A stretch of DNA of 64,000 bases from NCBI GenBank assembly GCA_963737365.1, contig CAVTSD010000001.1:1302001-1366000 (forward strand), in the 5' to 3' direction. Below, piece after piece: positions 1 to 9,290 of this stretch (position 1 is its first letter; each line of letters begins with the position of its first letter). A model generated the notes under the pieces. The model saw nothing but the letters and a program-made list of their open reading frames with translations, was not told where the DNA came from and made no database searches. The stretch comes from Roseiarcus sp963737365 (GTDB taxonomy: Bacteria > Pseudomonadota > Alphaproteobacteria > Rhizobiales > Beijerinckiaceae). Both the position numbers and the translations under genes were made by a program.

Positions 1-223
1 GCAATTCTTGACCGAAGATAACGGTTTTGAACGGAATTTGAAGCATTGCTGCTCCTGAGGCACTTCATCTCCTTGTGCTCTTCCAGGATCGTTTGCACAG
101 TGACACCTATTCTGACTTCATTTTCCATATTAGTGCTGGAACCGCGCCCGAGGCGGCACGAACGGCATGACGGTGACGCCGCCTCAGCCACCATATCCCA
201 ACTTTGGCGAGACCGGTCTGAAC

Positions 224-898
224 ATGAGCGTCTCTAAGCAATTTTATGTACGAGCGGAGCTTGCTGCGTCCTCTTCCGAGATCTACGAATCTCCGAAAAG
301 GCCGCTCGTAGTTCGTGTGGGCAAGATCGGAGTGGCTACGCTCAGCAGCCTGCGTCTCGTGCCTCATATTGCGTTGTTGCTACTGAGTCCCCGCCGAGAA
401 ATTCTTTGGAGTGATCTTGATAGATATGCTGAATTTTGTGATAGTGGAAGACCAGAAGCCATACTTGACCGCGTAATCTTGTTTGTCTGGGCCATGACTT
501 ACCTTCCAGAATATAGAACGGTATTTTATTTTCGTCATAAGGCCCTTGGTCATCTGCTTGCGATTCTCTGTCCTCCGATGAAGTCGGTAGCGCTCTTTGT
601 AAAGAAATCGTGTGGGCCCGGTATGCTTGTTCACCATGGTTTCGGCACTACCGTTAGTGCTGAAGAGATTGGTGAGAATTTTAGCATCAAACAATTAGCA
701 ACGGTAGGCTATGTTAATAACTCAACAGATTGCCCGAAAATTGGCAACAATGTTACAATTGGGGTCGGCGCTCGCGTATTGGGACGTGTAGCCATCGGCG
801 ATGACGTCGTCGTTGCTCCAAACACTCTTGTGATATCTGATGTTCCGGCAGGCTCGACAGTAATGGGAGTTCCTTCGAAAATAGTGTCTTTAAGATAG
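224..898 (+). CDS. Hexapeptide-repeat O-acetyltransferase, serine acetyltransferase-like
   Basis: This is probably an acetyl-CoA-dependent O-acetyltransferase that decorates a sugar or lipid precursor in the polysaccharide locus. The C-terminal half carries the imperfect hexapeptide pattern of a left-handed beta-helix (GENFSI, GNNVTIG, GARVLG, GDDVVV) and ends with the GVPSKIV motif common to CysE/colanic-acid-type transferases. The N-terminal half contains a hydrophobic segment and is not recognisable. The frame is open from 167, but the ATG at 224 gives a length of 224 aa and a cleaner N-terminus. The gene is AT-richer than the core genes of the window, which suggests transfer. The exact substrate cannot be told; a serine acetyltransferase function is possible but unlikely in this setting. 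Confidence 0.75.
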   Translation: MSVSKQFYVRAELAASSSEIYESPKRPLVVRVGKIGVATLSSLRLVPHIALLLLSPRREILWSDLDRYAEFCDSGRPEAILDRVILFVWAMTYLPEYRTVFYFRHKALGHLLAILCPPMKSVALFVKKSCGPGMLVHHGFGTTVSAEEIGENFSIKQLATVGYVNNSTDCPKIGNNVTIGVGARVLGRVAIGDDVVVAPNTLVISDVPAGSTVMGVPSKIVSLR

Positions 899-1146
899 AC
901 CACCGGAAAGACCTTCGATAGAAACCGTAATTCTGCCGTGTTCGAGGGCTCTAAGAATTGTATTTCGCGAGGTGTTGTTCGCACTGAGATACCTTTGCTC
1001 CTTTCCAATGGTCGAAAGCGGTTATTTGGTTGGGATGAGTCAAGGCCCCCCCTCAGTAATTGGAAGCGGTGCCATTTGAAGACTGGACACCGTTCCTCGA
1101 CGTCATTGATAACGAAAAAGTCACCTAAACTTGTGTAAAACTATGG

Positions 1147-2151
1147 ATGCGGAAGCTGGGGGACGTATTGACGGAGTTAAAAAGTGGGGGCGCAGTCGCT
1201 GCGGCGCGTTCGTTACATGTGGTTTGCACACTCGCGGAGGGGCATTATTTTTACGGTGTAGCAGCGCTGGTTAATTCCCTCATTCAAGCTGGCTTCAAAG
1301 GCGTTGTCGCAATCGGCTTTCGGGGAGAGCGACCGAAGTGGCTGGCGTCCTTCGCATGCGATTCAGAATTAGACAGTTATGCCATCACACCCGCGGTACA
1401 ACTGCGCCTCTTTGAGGTTCAGGGGCCTTGGCACCTGAACAACTGCAAGCCTCGCTTCGTCAAAGAAATCCTATTCACGAAATACCCAAAGTCCGACATC
1501 GTCTTCTATTTTGATACAGACATAGTTATCACCCATTCATGGAGTTCGTTCGCCGAATGGGCTCGCGGCGGTGTGGTTCTTGTGCTCGATCCGGCGGACA
1601 GTTACATGCCGCCGAACCATATTTACCGCCGCGCCTGGAAGGATCTGGCCGCTCGGCAGCGCCGCGATTGCCGCGAGTTCGCGGGCTATGTCAACGGCGG
1701 CTGCATCGGCATGTGCAGGACGCACGCTGAATTTGCTCGGGTCTGGAGTTGCCTAATGGAGGAACTCGAGCGCGACGGCGCGGACATGAGCAAGATGAAA
1801 AACGCCACCGGCAGGCTTGAATTTTCGCGGATGGACCAGGATGTTTTAAACGCGGCGGTTATGGCAAGTAGCGTCCCAATAGGCTTGCTCGGTTCGGAGG
1901 CAATGGGCATGTTTCCGTGGGTTGGCGAGGTTATGCCGCATGCCATGTTTGGAAGAAAGCCGTGGCAGCGGAACTACATTTTAGACGCGCTGCGAGGCTT
2001 CCCCCCCGGCCGCGTTCACCGAGCGTACTGGGATTTCGTCGACGGACCAATCCGTCCATTCAGCGAGATCGCCCTTTTTCGCAAACGCGCTGAGTTCACT
2101 GTCGGAAGCCTGATCGGTCGACTGCACACCAGAAGTTTTCGCGATCTCTAA
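1147..2151 (+). CDS. GT-A type glycosyltransferase-like protein
   Basis: This 334-aa protein looks like a nucleotide-sugar glycosyltransferase with a GT-A fold, distantly like family GT8. After a short N-terminal extension it has a beta-strand/helix beginning (HVVCTLAEGHYFYGVAALVNSL), then the stretch IVFYFDTDIVI near residues 118-128, where FDTD is a candidate metal-binding DxD motif. A later glycine/cysteine stretch (YVNGGCIGMC) resembles the acceptor-side motif of such enzymes. There is no signal peptide or membrane segment, so action at the cytoplasmic face of the membrane is likely. It stands alone on its strand between the acetyltransferase and a decayed IS. Sugar specificity is unknown. 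Confidence 0.65.
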   Translation: MRKLGDVLTELKSGGAVAAARSLHVVCTLAEGHYFYGVAALVNSLIQAGFKGVVAIGFRGERPKWLASFACDSELDSYAITPAVQLRLFEVQGPWHLNNCKPRFVKEILFTKYPKSDIVFYFDTDIVITHSWSSFAEWARGGVVLVLDPADSYMPPNHIYRRAWKDLAARQRRDCREFAGYVNGGCIGMCRTHAEFARVWSCLMEELERDGADMSKMKNATGRLEFSRMDQDVLNAAVMASSVPIGLLGSEAMGMFPWVGEVMPHAMFGRKPWQRNYILDALRGFPPGRVHRAYWDFVDGPIRPFSEIALFRKRAEFTVGSLIGRLHTRSFRDL

Positions 2152-2373
2152 ATGGCTCCGCGCACCATAGCCGCCCTTCCCGACCCGATCGCTCGTTCTC
2201 GAAAACTGCTGTCGCGTCCGGCCAACGATTTGGGTGACAGCTGAAAGGGCCTTCGCGGAACTGTCTTGCTTCATAGTGGTCAAAATCAAAGGGAAGACTC
2301 TGGAGCCCCCGCCGCAACTTCGAGGAGTTCTGGGGCTCGCTGAGGGAGCGAAGCGTCTGATTCTATCCACTAA

Positions 2374-3185
2374 CGGGCCGTTGAAAAAGTGACCGGCCAG
2401 AGACTCGTCTAGTAGTTTGGTTGCCTTGGCTTTAGCGGAGGCGAATGGATGCGGGGGCGGGGACGAGCGGTGGGGGCGCTGTTTAACTACGTCGATCTGG
2501 AAGCGCGGGTTGGCGCGGATCACCCGCTTCGTAGCGTAGTGAATGACGCGACGACCGACCAGTAGGCTAGGCTTTATCGCAAGGGGCTGGGCAAGGAGGC
2601 CAAGCTCTTCTCCATAGGGCAACACGCATTGATGGAAAGCCGCAACGGCTGGTCGTCGACGCCCGCCTGACCGAAGCCAACGGCCATGCCTAGCGGATCG
2701 CGGCGCTGTACATGATCGAGCCTCGCGCGGATCGGCCGAAACTGATCACGCTTGGCGCCGACAAAGCCTACGACGGCGAGGACTCCGTCAATGAACTGCG
2801 CTTGATGCACGTGGCGAAGAACACGGGCGGCCGCTTGTCGGCGGATTGATGGCCGCACGACCCGGCATCCTGGCTACGTCTTGAGCCAACGCATCCGGCA
2901 AACGGATCGAGGAAGCCTTCGGCTGGATCAAGACGGTCGCGGGCTAGGAGTGAACCAAGTTCCGCGACCGCGAGCGCGTCGGATGGGCCTTCACCTTGGC
3001 GCCGCCGCCTACAATCTGGCGCGGCTGCCAAAGCTCAAGGAGGCATCGGCGTGAGGGCCCCGGCGAACTGTCGCCTGATCGACCGCTGGCGGATCGTCGG
3101 GTCCGACCTCAGGGATCGCGCTCACATCGACCTCTTCCCCCCCCGGCGAAGCTGATGATCACGGCCAAAGGCGGCGACATCGCCT
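2374..3185 (+). mobile_element. Decayed IS5-type element, relative of the 1,503-bp IS
   Basis: This is an old, internally deleted copy related to the elements at 18983 and 33346. It starts with a recognisable left terminal repeat (CGGGCCGTTGAAAAAGT) preceded by CTAA, then the transposase N-terminus (about 30 codons). It jumps near 2555 to sequence matching transposase residues from about 210 to the end, with many stops. Then follows a remnant of the second gene (the ANCRLIDRWRIVGSDLRDRAHIDL region, 3052-3183). The right terminal repeat is missing. At its right edge the sequence changes into an IS481-type remnant. It shows that the two-gene layout of this element is ancestral in this lineage. 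Confidence 0.8.
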
Positions 3186-3730
3186 GCCTTTAGATGTTTT
3201 GGCGAAGCTGTACACGGTGACGAAGGCCATGACGCGGGCTTTGAGATTTCCAAGTCGTCGTAATGGTGGGTCCTGATCGTGGCGTCCTTAATCCTCCGTG
3301 TCATCCCCTCAGCCGTTGGTCGATTCGTAGTAAGGCTTGGTCCACCGGAGCTCCCCATGCAGACGCGGTCGGAGATGTGCTAGGCGAGGAAGTGAAGTGG
3401 ACCCGCGCAAGCGGCTGGGGCCCTCACGATCCTTGGTCGGGTCGGCGAAAGCCATGCCGTTGTCGGTGAGCACGATGTGGATCTTTTAGGGAAAGACCTA
3501 CACTCTGGCTTTAAGGAAGGCTGAGCCTTCCTTAAAGTCAGCGCTAACGCAGTTCACTACCGTCGATGTGGACATAGCCAATCTCGGTAGGTCTTGAATC
3601 TCTTCCGGCGCTCCTGTGACTCATCGATTGGAAGCCTGGAGACGCCATAGAGGTACAGGGCGCCACGGTTGAGATTGGGGATAGCGTCTTTGAGGCGATC
3701 CAGCACATCGTCCAGGGGCATTCAACACAT
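3186..3730 (-). pseudogene. IS481-family transposase remnant
   Basis: Read on the minus strand in shifting frames, this stretch keeps several hallmarks of IS481-type transposases. The first is the linker GVSRLPIDESQERRKRFKTY, followed by TEIGYVHID-ELR at the start of the catalytic core. Then comes IHIVLTDNGMAFADPTKD with the second catalytic Asp, and after it TAEGMTRRIKDATIRTHHYDD with the region of the catalytic Glu. Finally the C-terminal AFVTVYSFAK pattern is present. Frameshifts and stops separate all of these, so no protein is made. A perfect 14-base inverted repeat (3509-3537) lies inside it. It abuts the decayed IS5-type copy, so one element probably inserted into or recombined with the other. 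Confidence 0.75.
3509..3537. repeat. Perfect 14-base inverted repeat with a 1-base centre
   Basis: The arms 3509-3522 (CTTTAAGGAAGGCT) and 3524-3537 are exact reverse complements separated by one G. The repeat lies inside the IS481 remnant, where a functional transposase would not carry it. It could fold into a strong hairpin or may be the scar of an inverted duplication. There is no T-run after it, so it is not a typical terminator. Confidence 0.85.
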
Positions 3731-3821
3731 GAAAGTATCTCATTCATTACTTCAAATGACTGTGGCTTGCCAAAGAGCTGTTCCGAGCTTAACAATTAAA
3801 CGCAACCTTGGAGTTATACAG

Positions 3822-4640
3822 ATGGCGTCGCGCTTGGATTCTGCTGTTCATGCCGTGTCGAATTCGCTCCAAACCGCGCTGGATGGTCCTTCGGATTTCG
3901 AGGCGTTGGTTTCTTTTATTGACGAGCTCAGTCAGAAACGCTCGAGCGACTGGGCTTGGAAACACTATAAGGAGACGCTCTGGGAGCTTGCTTCGCTCAT
4001 TAAGGCGCGGCGGGTGTTGGAGATCGGAGGCGGACGGTGGCCGCTCTTCTCGACTGAGGAAGTCGCTCAGGCTGGTCTCAGTTATGTAGTCAACGACATA
4101 TCGGAAAGCGAACTCGCTCTGGCGCCGGCTTATTTCGAGAAATCCTGTTTCGATATCTCCAAGCCTATCAGCAATAAGCATAAAGATTTGCTCGGAAATA
4201 TAGATTTGATGTTTTCCCAGATGGTGTTTGAACACGTTTCTGATGCGATGCAAGCGTATCAAAACATTCACGCTCTTCTGGCACCGGGTGGTGTATGTCT
4301 CAATTTTCACCCCGTGCTCTATTCAGCTCCTTTTGTGGTCAATTGGCTCTTGCCAGAGTTCCTATCCAGTCGGATTCTCCGCCTTGTGGACTCCCGGCGT
4401 CGACCGGACGAAGTTCCGAAGCATCCGGCACGATACGATCTGTGCGTCGTGAAAGAATCAATTCGTAACCGTTTGAGCGCAATTGGTTACCGTGGTGTCT
4501 GGCAGGTGCCATTCTGGCACCATGACTACTTCAAGAAAATACCTGGCGTTTATCAGCTTGATCACGCGGCCGCGACAATGGCGGATCGGAACAATTGGAC
4601 AAGTTTCGCCAGCTTTTCTTACACGTTAGTCACAAAGTAA
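3822..4640 (+). CDS. Class I SAM-dependent methyltransferase
   Basis: This 272-aa protein probably methylates a sugar or another intermediate of the polysaccharide pathway in the cytoplasm. It has the motif I strand and glycine loop (ARRVLEIGGGRWPLF), an acidic residue after the next strand (YVVNDIS), and the post-core region DLMFSQMVFEHVSDAMQAYQNI typical of methyltransferases of the Methyltransf_11/25 kind. The upstream frame is open from 3669, but GGAG at 3810-3813 sits 8 bases before the ATG at 3822 and fixes the start. The extra upstream codons overlap the IS481 remnant. There are no membrane segments. The substrate is unknown. Confidence 0.75.
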   Translation: MASRLDSAVHAVSNSLQTALDGPSDFEALVSFIDELSQKRSSDWAWKHYKETLWELASLIKARRVLEIGGGRWPLFSTEEVAQAGLSYVVNDISESELALAPAYFEKSCFDISKPISNKHKDLLGNIDLMFSQMVFEHVSDAMQAYQNIHALLAPGGVCLNFHPVLYSAPFVVNWLLPEFLSSRILRLVDSRRRPDEVPKHPARYDLCVVKESIRNRLSAIGYRGVWQVPFWHHDYFKKIPGVYQLDHAAATMADRNNWTSFASFSYTLVTK

Positions 4641-4813
4641 GTTCGCTTGAAGTTGAGACGTGCGGTTGCTCGTTGCCAAACCGAGAGCTGGGTGCCGCAG
4701 TCGCGCAACGGTCTAGAATTCGTATAAGTCGTGGCCCGGGGTGTATATAAGCGTCAGACCTCGCTGCCAACGAGACAAGGCCGAAGCGAAGCGGAAAGAG
4801 CTCAGGACCTTTG

Positions 4814-6304
4814 ATGACAAGTGATCCGATGGGCAGTTCGGTTTCGCGTAATCTGACCATAAATGTGGTTGGCCCGCTGCTTCCCATCGTTGTGGCGTTC
4901 GTCACCGTCCCGCTTTACATCCATGCGATCGGAGCGGCGCGCTATGGTGTGGTTACGCTCACCTGGATCCTGCTCGGCTACCTAGGTGTCCTCGATTTCG
5001 GCTTGTCGCGCGCGGCCGCTAACGCTCTCGGCAGGCTAGGCCGCGCCTCGTCGCGCGAGCGCAGCTCGGTGCTGGTCACCACACTCTATCTGAACCTGCT
5101 CTTCGGCGTAACCGCCAGTGCGGTCTTCTATTGCGTCGGCGGGGCGCTGCTGTGGCGCTGGTTCCCTCTGTCGAGCGAGCTTTCCCGCGAAGCAGTGGCA
5201 GCTTTCCCCTGGATGGTGCCGATGCTTCCGCTTGGCCTATTGAGCGGTGTTGCCATCGGCGCACTCGATTCTAGCGAGCGGTTCTTGCTCGCGACCACGC
5301 TGAACTCCTGCGGCGTCGTTCTCGGTCAGGTCTTGCCCCTGATCTGCATCCTAATCCTCGGTCCGTCTCTAAATGTGATCATCCCAGCTGTCATGCTCGT
5401 CCGATTCGGCGTGGTGGCGGCGATGCTGGGGGCCGTATTTTGGGTGGAGAGGCCTATTAGCTCGTTCGCGCCCGACCTCGCGTGGGCCCGCAAGCTGTTC
5501 GGCTATGGTGCCTGGGTTAGCGTCTCCAGCGTGATCAGCCCGATTTTGGATACGTTCGATCAGATGATAATCGCGCGGATGCTTGGCGCCGCGGCCGTCG
5601 CGCACTATGCGGTGCCGATGAATCTCGCAATCCGCAGCCAAGTGCTCGCGCAAGCGCTGGCTCGCACGTTGTTTCCGCGGCTGTCGCGCGAGAGCGTCGA
5701 AACGGGCCGCCATCTCACCGGCCGCGCAGCGCTATCGCTGATCTACGTCTTTGGCGCTATCTGCGGTCCGGCTATTGTCGTGATTGGTCCTTTTCTCGAT
5801 CTGTGGGTGGGGCGTGAGTTCGCCGAGGCCTCGACGCTCGTTGCTCAGATCCTGTTGTGCGGCGCTTGGATGAACGGTGTAGCCTTACTACCTTACAGCC
5901 AGTTGCAGGCCCAGGGCCGACCGAACGTAACGGCGCATTTGCACATGATCGAGATTGTGCCCTTCTTGCTCTGCCTGTGGCTCTTGATCCAGCGCGCCGG
6001 GCTACCGGGTGCGGCGTTAGCCTGGACCCTGCGCGTTGGCGCTGATTGCCTAGCGTTGCTGTGGTTCGGGCGCTCCCTGCACGGCATGGCGCTGCGCGCT
6101 CTGCCGGCGGTCGGCCTGATGATGCTCAGCTTCGTCATCGCGACCGTGCTCCAACCAGCGCCGGTCATCGCTCTGGTGGTGGGAAGCGTGCTGGGGATCG
6201 CTTTCCTGGCTTTGGGAATCATGGTCGAGCCGAAACTAGGGGATACGGGAAAGGCGATTGCCGAACGGATGCTGCGCCCGTCGGTGAAGCGGATTGCGAC
6301 TTAG
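4814..6304 (+). CDS. Wzx-type polysaccharide flippase (MOP superfamily)
   Basis: The product (496 aa) is a polytopic membrane protein of the oligosaccharide flippase family. It would move lipid-linked repeat units across the inner membrane. The N-terminus (SVSRNLTINVVGPLLPIVVAFVTVPLYI) and the following GAARYGVVTLTWILLGYLGVLDFGLSRA match the start of Wzx/RfbX proteins. About 12-14 hydrophobic segments are spread to the C-terminus. An AGGA at 4804-4807 precedes the ATG at 4814. The next gene (6309) starts 4 bases after the stop, so the two form an operon with a family 2 glycosyltransferase. A second flippase gene lies at 31619. Confidence 0.85.
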   Translation: MTSDPMGSSVSRNLTINVVGPLLPIVVAFVTVPLYIHAIGAARYGVVTLTWILLGYLGVLDFGLSRAAANALGRLGRASSRERSSVLVTTLYLNLLFGVTASAVFYCVGGALLWRWFPLSSELSREAVAAFPWMVPMLPLGLLSGVAIGALDSSERFLLATTLNSCGVVLGQVLPLICILILGPSLNVIIPAVMLVRFGVVAAMLGAVFWVERPISSFAPDLAWARKLFGYGAWVSVSSVISPILDTFDQMIIARMLGAAAVAHYAVPMNLAIRSQVLAQALARTLFPRLSRESVETGRHLTGRAALSLIYVFGAICGPAIVVIGPFLDLWVGREFAEASTLVAQILLCGAWMNGVALLPYSQLQAQGRPNVTAHLHMIEIVPFLLCLWLLIQRAGLPGAALAWTLRVGADCLALLWFGRSLHGMALRALPAVGLMMLSFVIATVLQPAPVIALVVGSVLGIAFLALGIMVEPKLGDTGKAIAERMLRPSVKRIAT

Positions 6305-6308
6305 AGCC

Positions 6309-7343
6309 ATGGCAACGATCAGTGTCGCCATGACCACCTATAACGGCCAGCGTTTCCTGGGCGAGCAGCTGCACAGCATCGCCTCTCAGCAGAGGCTGCC
6401 TGACGAGCTCGTCGTTGCCGACGATCAGTCGGCCGATCGGACTTGGGAGATTCTAACCGACTTTGCGAGAAGTGCGCGGTTTCCGGTGCGCCTCCACCGC
6501 AACCAGCCGCGGCTCGGCTGGCGGCGTAACTTCATGACCGTGTTGGCACGCTGTGAATCGGACCTTATTGCCTTGTGCGACCAGGATGATGTGTGGGACC
6601 CAGCAAAGCTCGCGATCGCCGAAGGGGCCATGAACGATCCGGACGCGTTGCTGTTCTTTCATGACGCATGGCTAATCGATGGGACCAGCCAGCGGACCGG
6701 ACCCGCCAATATTTTTTCTCTCCCTGAACACAATCCACCGCTGTCTGTCTATTCATTTTCCAGCCCATACGGGTTCTCAATAGTGTGCCATCGCTCGCTG
6801 CTCACGCTGTCGGACCTGTGGGACCAATCGACTGACAGCACGGATCGGCGGAACCGTGCGCCGCATGATCAGTGGCTGTTCTTTCTGGCGACCGTGCTTG
6901 GTACGGTGCGATTTTCGCGAGAGCGGCTGACCGGCTACCGCCAGCACGTCGGCAATGCCGTCGGGCCGCCCGTTCCGCGTGGAGTGTTGCCGCGGCTGCG
7001 GCGCGCGCGGCAGTATTGGCTGGGCAATCCAGAGGCGCGTTTTCGCAATCTGGCCAAGGTGGCGCGCGACCGCGCGGACATCCTCGCGGCGTGCTGCAAT
7101 CGGCTGTCCGACCCATGGCGACAGCGGGCGATTTTGGGCCGCGACCGCTATCTGGAACTGGCGTCGCACTTGGAATCTCGCGCAGAACTGTATGGAGATC
7201 GCCGCGTCAGCGCGCGGGCGCAACGTCTTCGGCAGTTGCAAAGGTCCGGCGTTTATCGTGGCGCCAGCGCCTGGGACTTCACCCGAGGCGCGCTGGCGAA
7301 GGACGCGATTCTCGGCGTGGCGTTGCAGCCCTTGCTGATTTGA
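6309..7343 (+). CDS. Family 2 glycosyltransferase
   Basis: This cytoplasmic or membrane-associated GT2 enzyme (344 aa) transfers a sugar from a nucleotide donor. It shows the N-terminal SVAMTTYNG-FL-EQLHSI signature, ADDQSADRT near residues 37-45 (nucleotide binding) and ALCDQDDVWDP near residue 92 (DxD metal site plus the QDDxW-like element seen in rhamnosyl- and galactosyl-transferases of O-antigen loci). An upstream TTG in frame overlaps the flippase, but the ATG at 6309 directly follows the flippase stop and starts the conserved strand, so it is preferred. It is co-transcribed with the flippase. Confidence 0.85.
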   Translation: MATISVAMTTYNGQRFLGEQLHSIASQQRLPDELVVADDQSADRTWEILTDFARSARFPVRLHRNQPRLGWRRNFMTVLARCESDLIALCDQDDVWDPAKLAIAEGAMNDPDALLFFHDAWLIDGTSQRTGPANIFSLPEHNPPLSVYSFSSPYGFSIVCHRSLLTLSDLWDQSTDSTDRRNRAPHDQWLFFLATVLGTVRFSRERLTGYRQHVGNAVGPPVPRGVLPRLRRARQYWLGNPEARFRNLAKVARDRADILAACCNRLSDPWRQRAILGRDRYLELASHLESRAELYGDRRVSARAQRLRQLQRSGVYRGASAWDFTRGALAKDAILGVALQPLLI

Positions 7344-7862
7344 GGGACTTGGACTTAGGCGCTGACCAATTCTCACAGACGACATTGTCCAATCAATCTT
7401 AGAAGCAGCAACGTTGCCTACAGTTATAAGTATTGGTCTCGATCTGGTGTGGAACGCGGCTATCTGCGTGGTATTGTTTTACGTTCCTATCGGAACGCTT
7501 TGTCAATGAGCGGGGTCAGTTCGTGATTGAACCTCAAACGGCCCCCGTCCACAGCACCGTTTTGGGCATCTTGCTGATCCTGCGAGCGAACACCAATGTC
7601 CCTTCCAGCTATTCTGCCAAGGATTGTCAAAAATATCAGAACCAACTCAGATTTTTTGTAGGTCTGACGCCTAACGCCATGTGGGTTTCGTTACGCGAGA
7701 ATGCCCATCTACAGCCACGCGCAGCTTGCCGGAGATTTGGAAATGCGCCAGGCTCGCGAGTCGTCGGCAGTCCTCGTTGGAGTGTCGGTCCAGTGACGGA
7801 GACTAACTGCTTGCCGGGCAAAAGTGGTTTTTTGGTTCAGATCACCATCGGAGGGCACGTGG
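7344..7862. other. 519-base stretch with no gene recognised
   Basis: The stretch lies between the glycosyltransferase and a frameshifted methyltransferase. A 181-codon open frame on the plus strand (7433-7978) has no family resemblance and runs into the start of the methyltransferase in another frame. Only the ribosome binding site GGAGG at 7850-7854 can be assigned. Confidence 0.5.
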
Positions 7863-8727
7863 ATGGGGATAGATACTCATGGTTTGAATTTTTTGAAATT
7901 CGCACGCACAAAGCGGAATTTCGGCAGGGTTGCCACCATGGGGCGGCAAGGGATTCACGTCGGACTGGCCGAACTTAAGCGGGTTCTCGATTTGAATGAA
8001 GAACCTAAATTCACCCCTTTTTGCGAAGACCTGCTAGTAAGATATTTTTCCGCCACAAGTGTAGATTTGTTCGACAATTCTGATTACGAACAGGCGACGC
8101 ATATAGTAGACCATTAACAAGCCTATTGCTGTAGAAAATAGATACGATACAGTGATAGATTTTGGAACGACCGAACATATTTACAACGCACCTCAAGCGT
8201 TTTTCAATATATCCAATATATGTATTCCGGGTGGACAAATACTGCATGCGCTGCCGGCGAACAATTTTTGCGGTCATGGTTTCTGGCAATTTTCGCCAGA
8301 GATATTTTTCTCCCTGTACTCTTCGCAGAATGGATATACAGAAACTGAGGTATTTATGGCGGATGTATCAAACAACTATCTGTTGTATAAGGTGACCGAG
8401 CCATCTAGCGGCAAACGCGCAGAGCTGTCATCATCAACGCCGCTATATGTACTCTTGAGGACAGTAAAAACGAACATATTCAGACACGCTGAGGTACAGC
8501 AGTCTGACTATACATTTGCGTGGAATAGCAACGATCAATATACTTACGGAACTAACGCGTTACACTCGCCATCGCCGAGGTCAATAAAATCAAAACTCAA
8601 AAATATTATTAAGGAATCACCAGTCGGTTCATTTTTAACAGCGTTTTACTTGAACAGGTTGAAATCCAGTTCATTATCTACCGGTAATGAGGATTTCAAA
8701 AGGGTCCCGATTTCTTCGCTTTGTTAG
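7863..8727 (+). pseudogene. SAM-dependent methyltransferase, one frameshift
   Basis: GGAGG at 7850-7854 precedes an ATG at 7863 that opens a methyltransferase-like protein. The first part (MGIDTHGLNFLKFA... to HIVDH) stops at 8115. The continuation lies in the next frame (NKPIAVENRYDTVIDFGTTEHI, then NICIPGGQILHALPANNFC and QFSPEIFFSLYSSQNGY) and ends at 8727. One base too many at about 8112, in GACCATTAAC, explains the break. The joined product would be about 287 aa. The motif order resembles methyltransferases found in O-antigen and capsule loci. The region from 8150 to 8700 is strikingly AT-rich compared with its neighbours, which points to a foreign origin. It is either a recent pseudogene or a sequencing error. 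Confidence 0.7.
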
Positions 8728-8950
8728 TCTTTTTGATCCCGGGTTTCGATGGCGCGTTATTTTCCTTGGAATGGAATGATGCGAATCGCCTGCCTTCTGC
8801 GGATCTCGCGAATGATGCGATTTGCCGCGACGAGCTACGCGCTCGGCATGTCCGGGTCAGGTCCAGGCCTGTATGCTCGGCACTGTCGCCTCTCTTCCCC
8901 GCTGCCGGCGACGTCTTTATCGGCACTCTGGCCAGAGCTCGCATGTCAGC

Positions 8951-9073
8951 ATGGACGTCGGGCGCTGCGCCCTTACAATCGCCATTTTGGGCTTCGGCAT
9001 ATTGGCCACCGTCATCCTCACGCTGATAATTGGCCGTCTCGGGGAACACGCCCTGACGGATGATTTGCAGTAA
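8951..9073 (+). CDS. Possible 40-aa single-span membrane peptide
   Basis: An ATG at 8951 opens a 40-residue frame with one continuous hydrophobic segment (ALTIAILGFGILATVILTLI) and a short polar tail ending in DDLQ. The frame is open further upstream without hydrophobicity. No convincing ribosome binding site is seen. It may be the remains of a larger membrane protein or a chance frame. The rest of 8728-9290 holds nothing I can name. Confidence 0.2.
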   Translation: MDVGRCALTIAILGFGILATVILTLIIGRLGEHALTDDLQ

Positions 9074-9290
9074 TGTCACCGCAAAGCGGACAGATCCGTT
9101 GAACCAATGACGCCGACGGTTTCGCCGGCTAAATCCGAGGGGTTGAAAGTAGCCCAATGCTTCGGCGGACAGGGTCCAAGCAACTTCGGAGTAAGCTTGC
9201 CCCGGCTCCGTGTTGGACCTCTCGGTTGCACAATGCAGGTGAGCGGGCACCGGCGATACCAACCCGGCGTTGTGCTGAGGAGCTGTGATC

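Noticed and set aside
7433..7978. 181-codon open frame
   Set aside because: It has no family resemblance, an unusual composition, and its 3' end overlaps the well-supported methyltransferase start in another frame.
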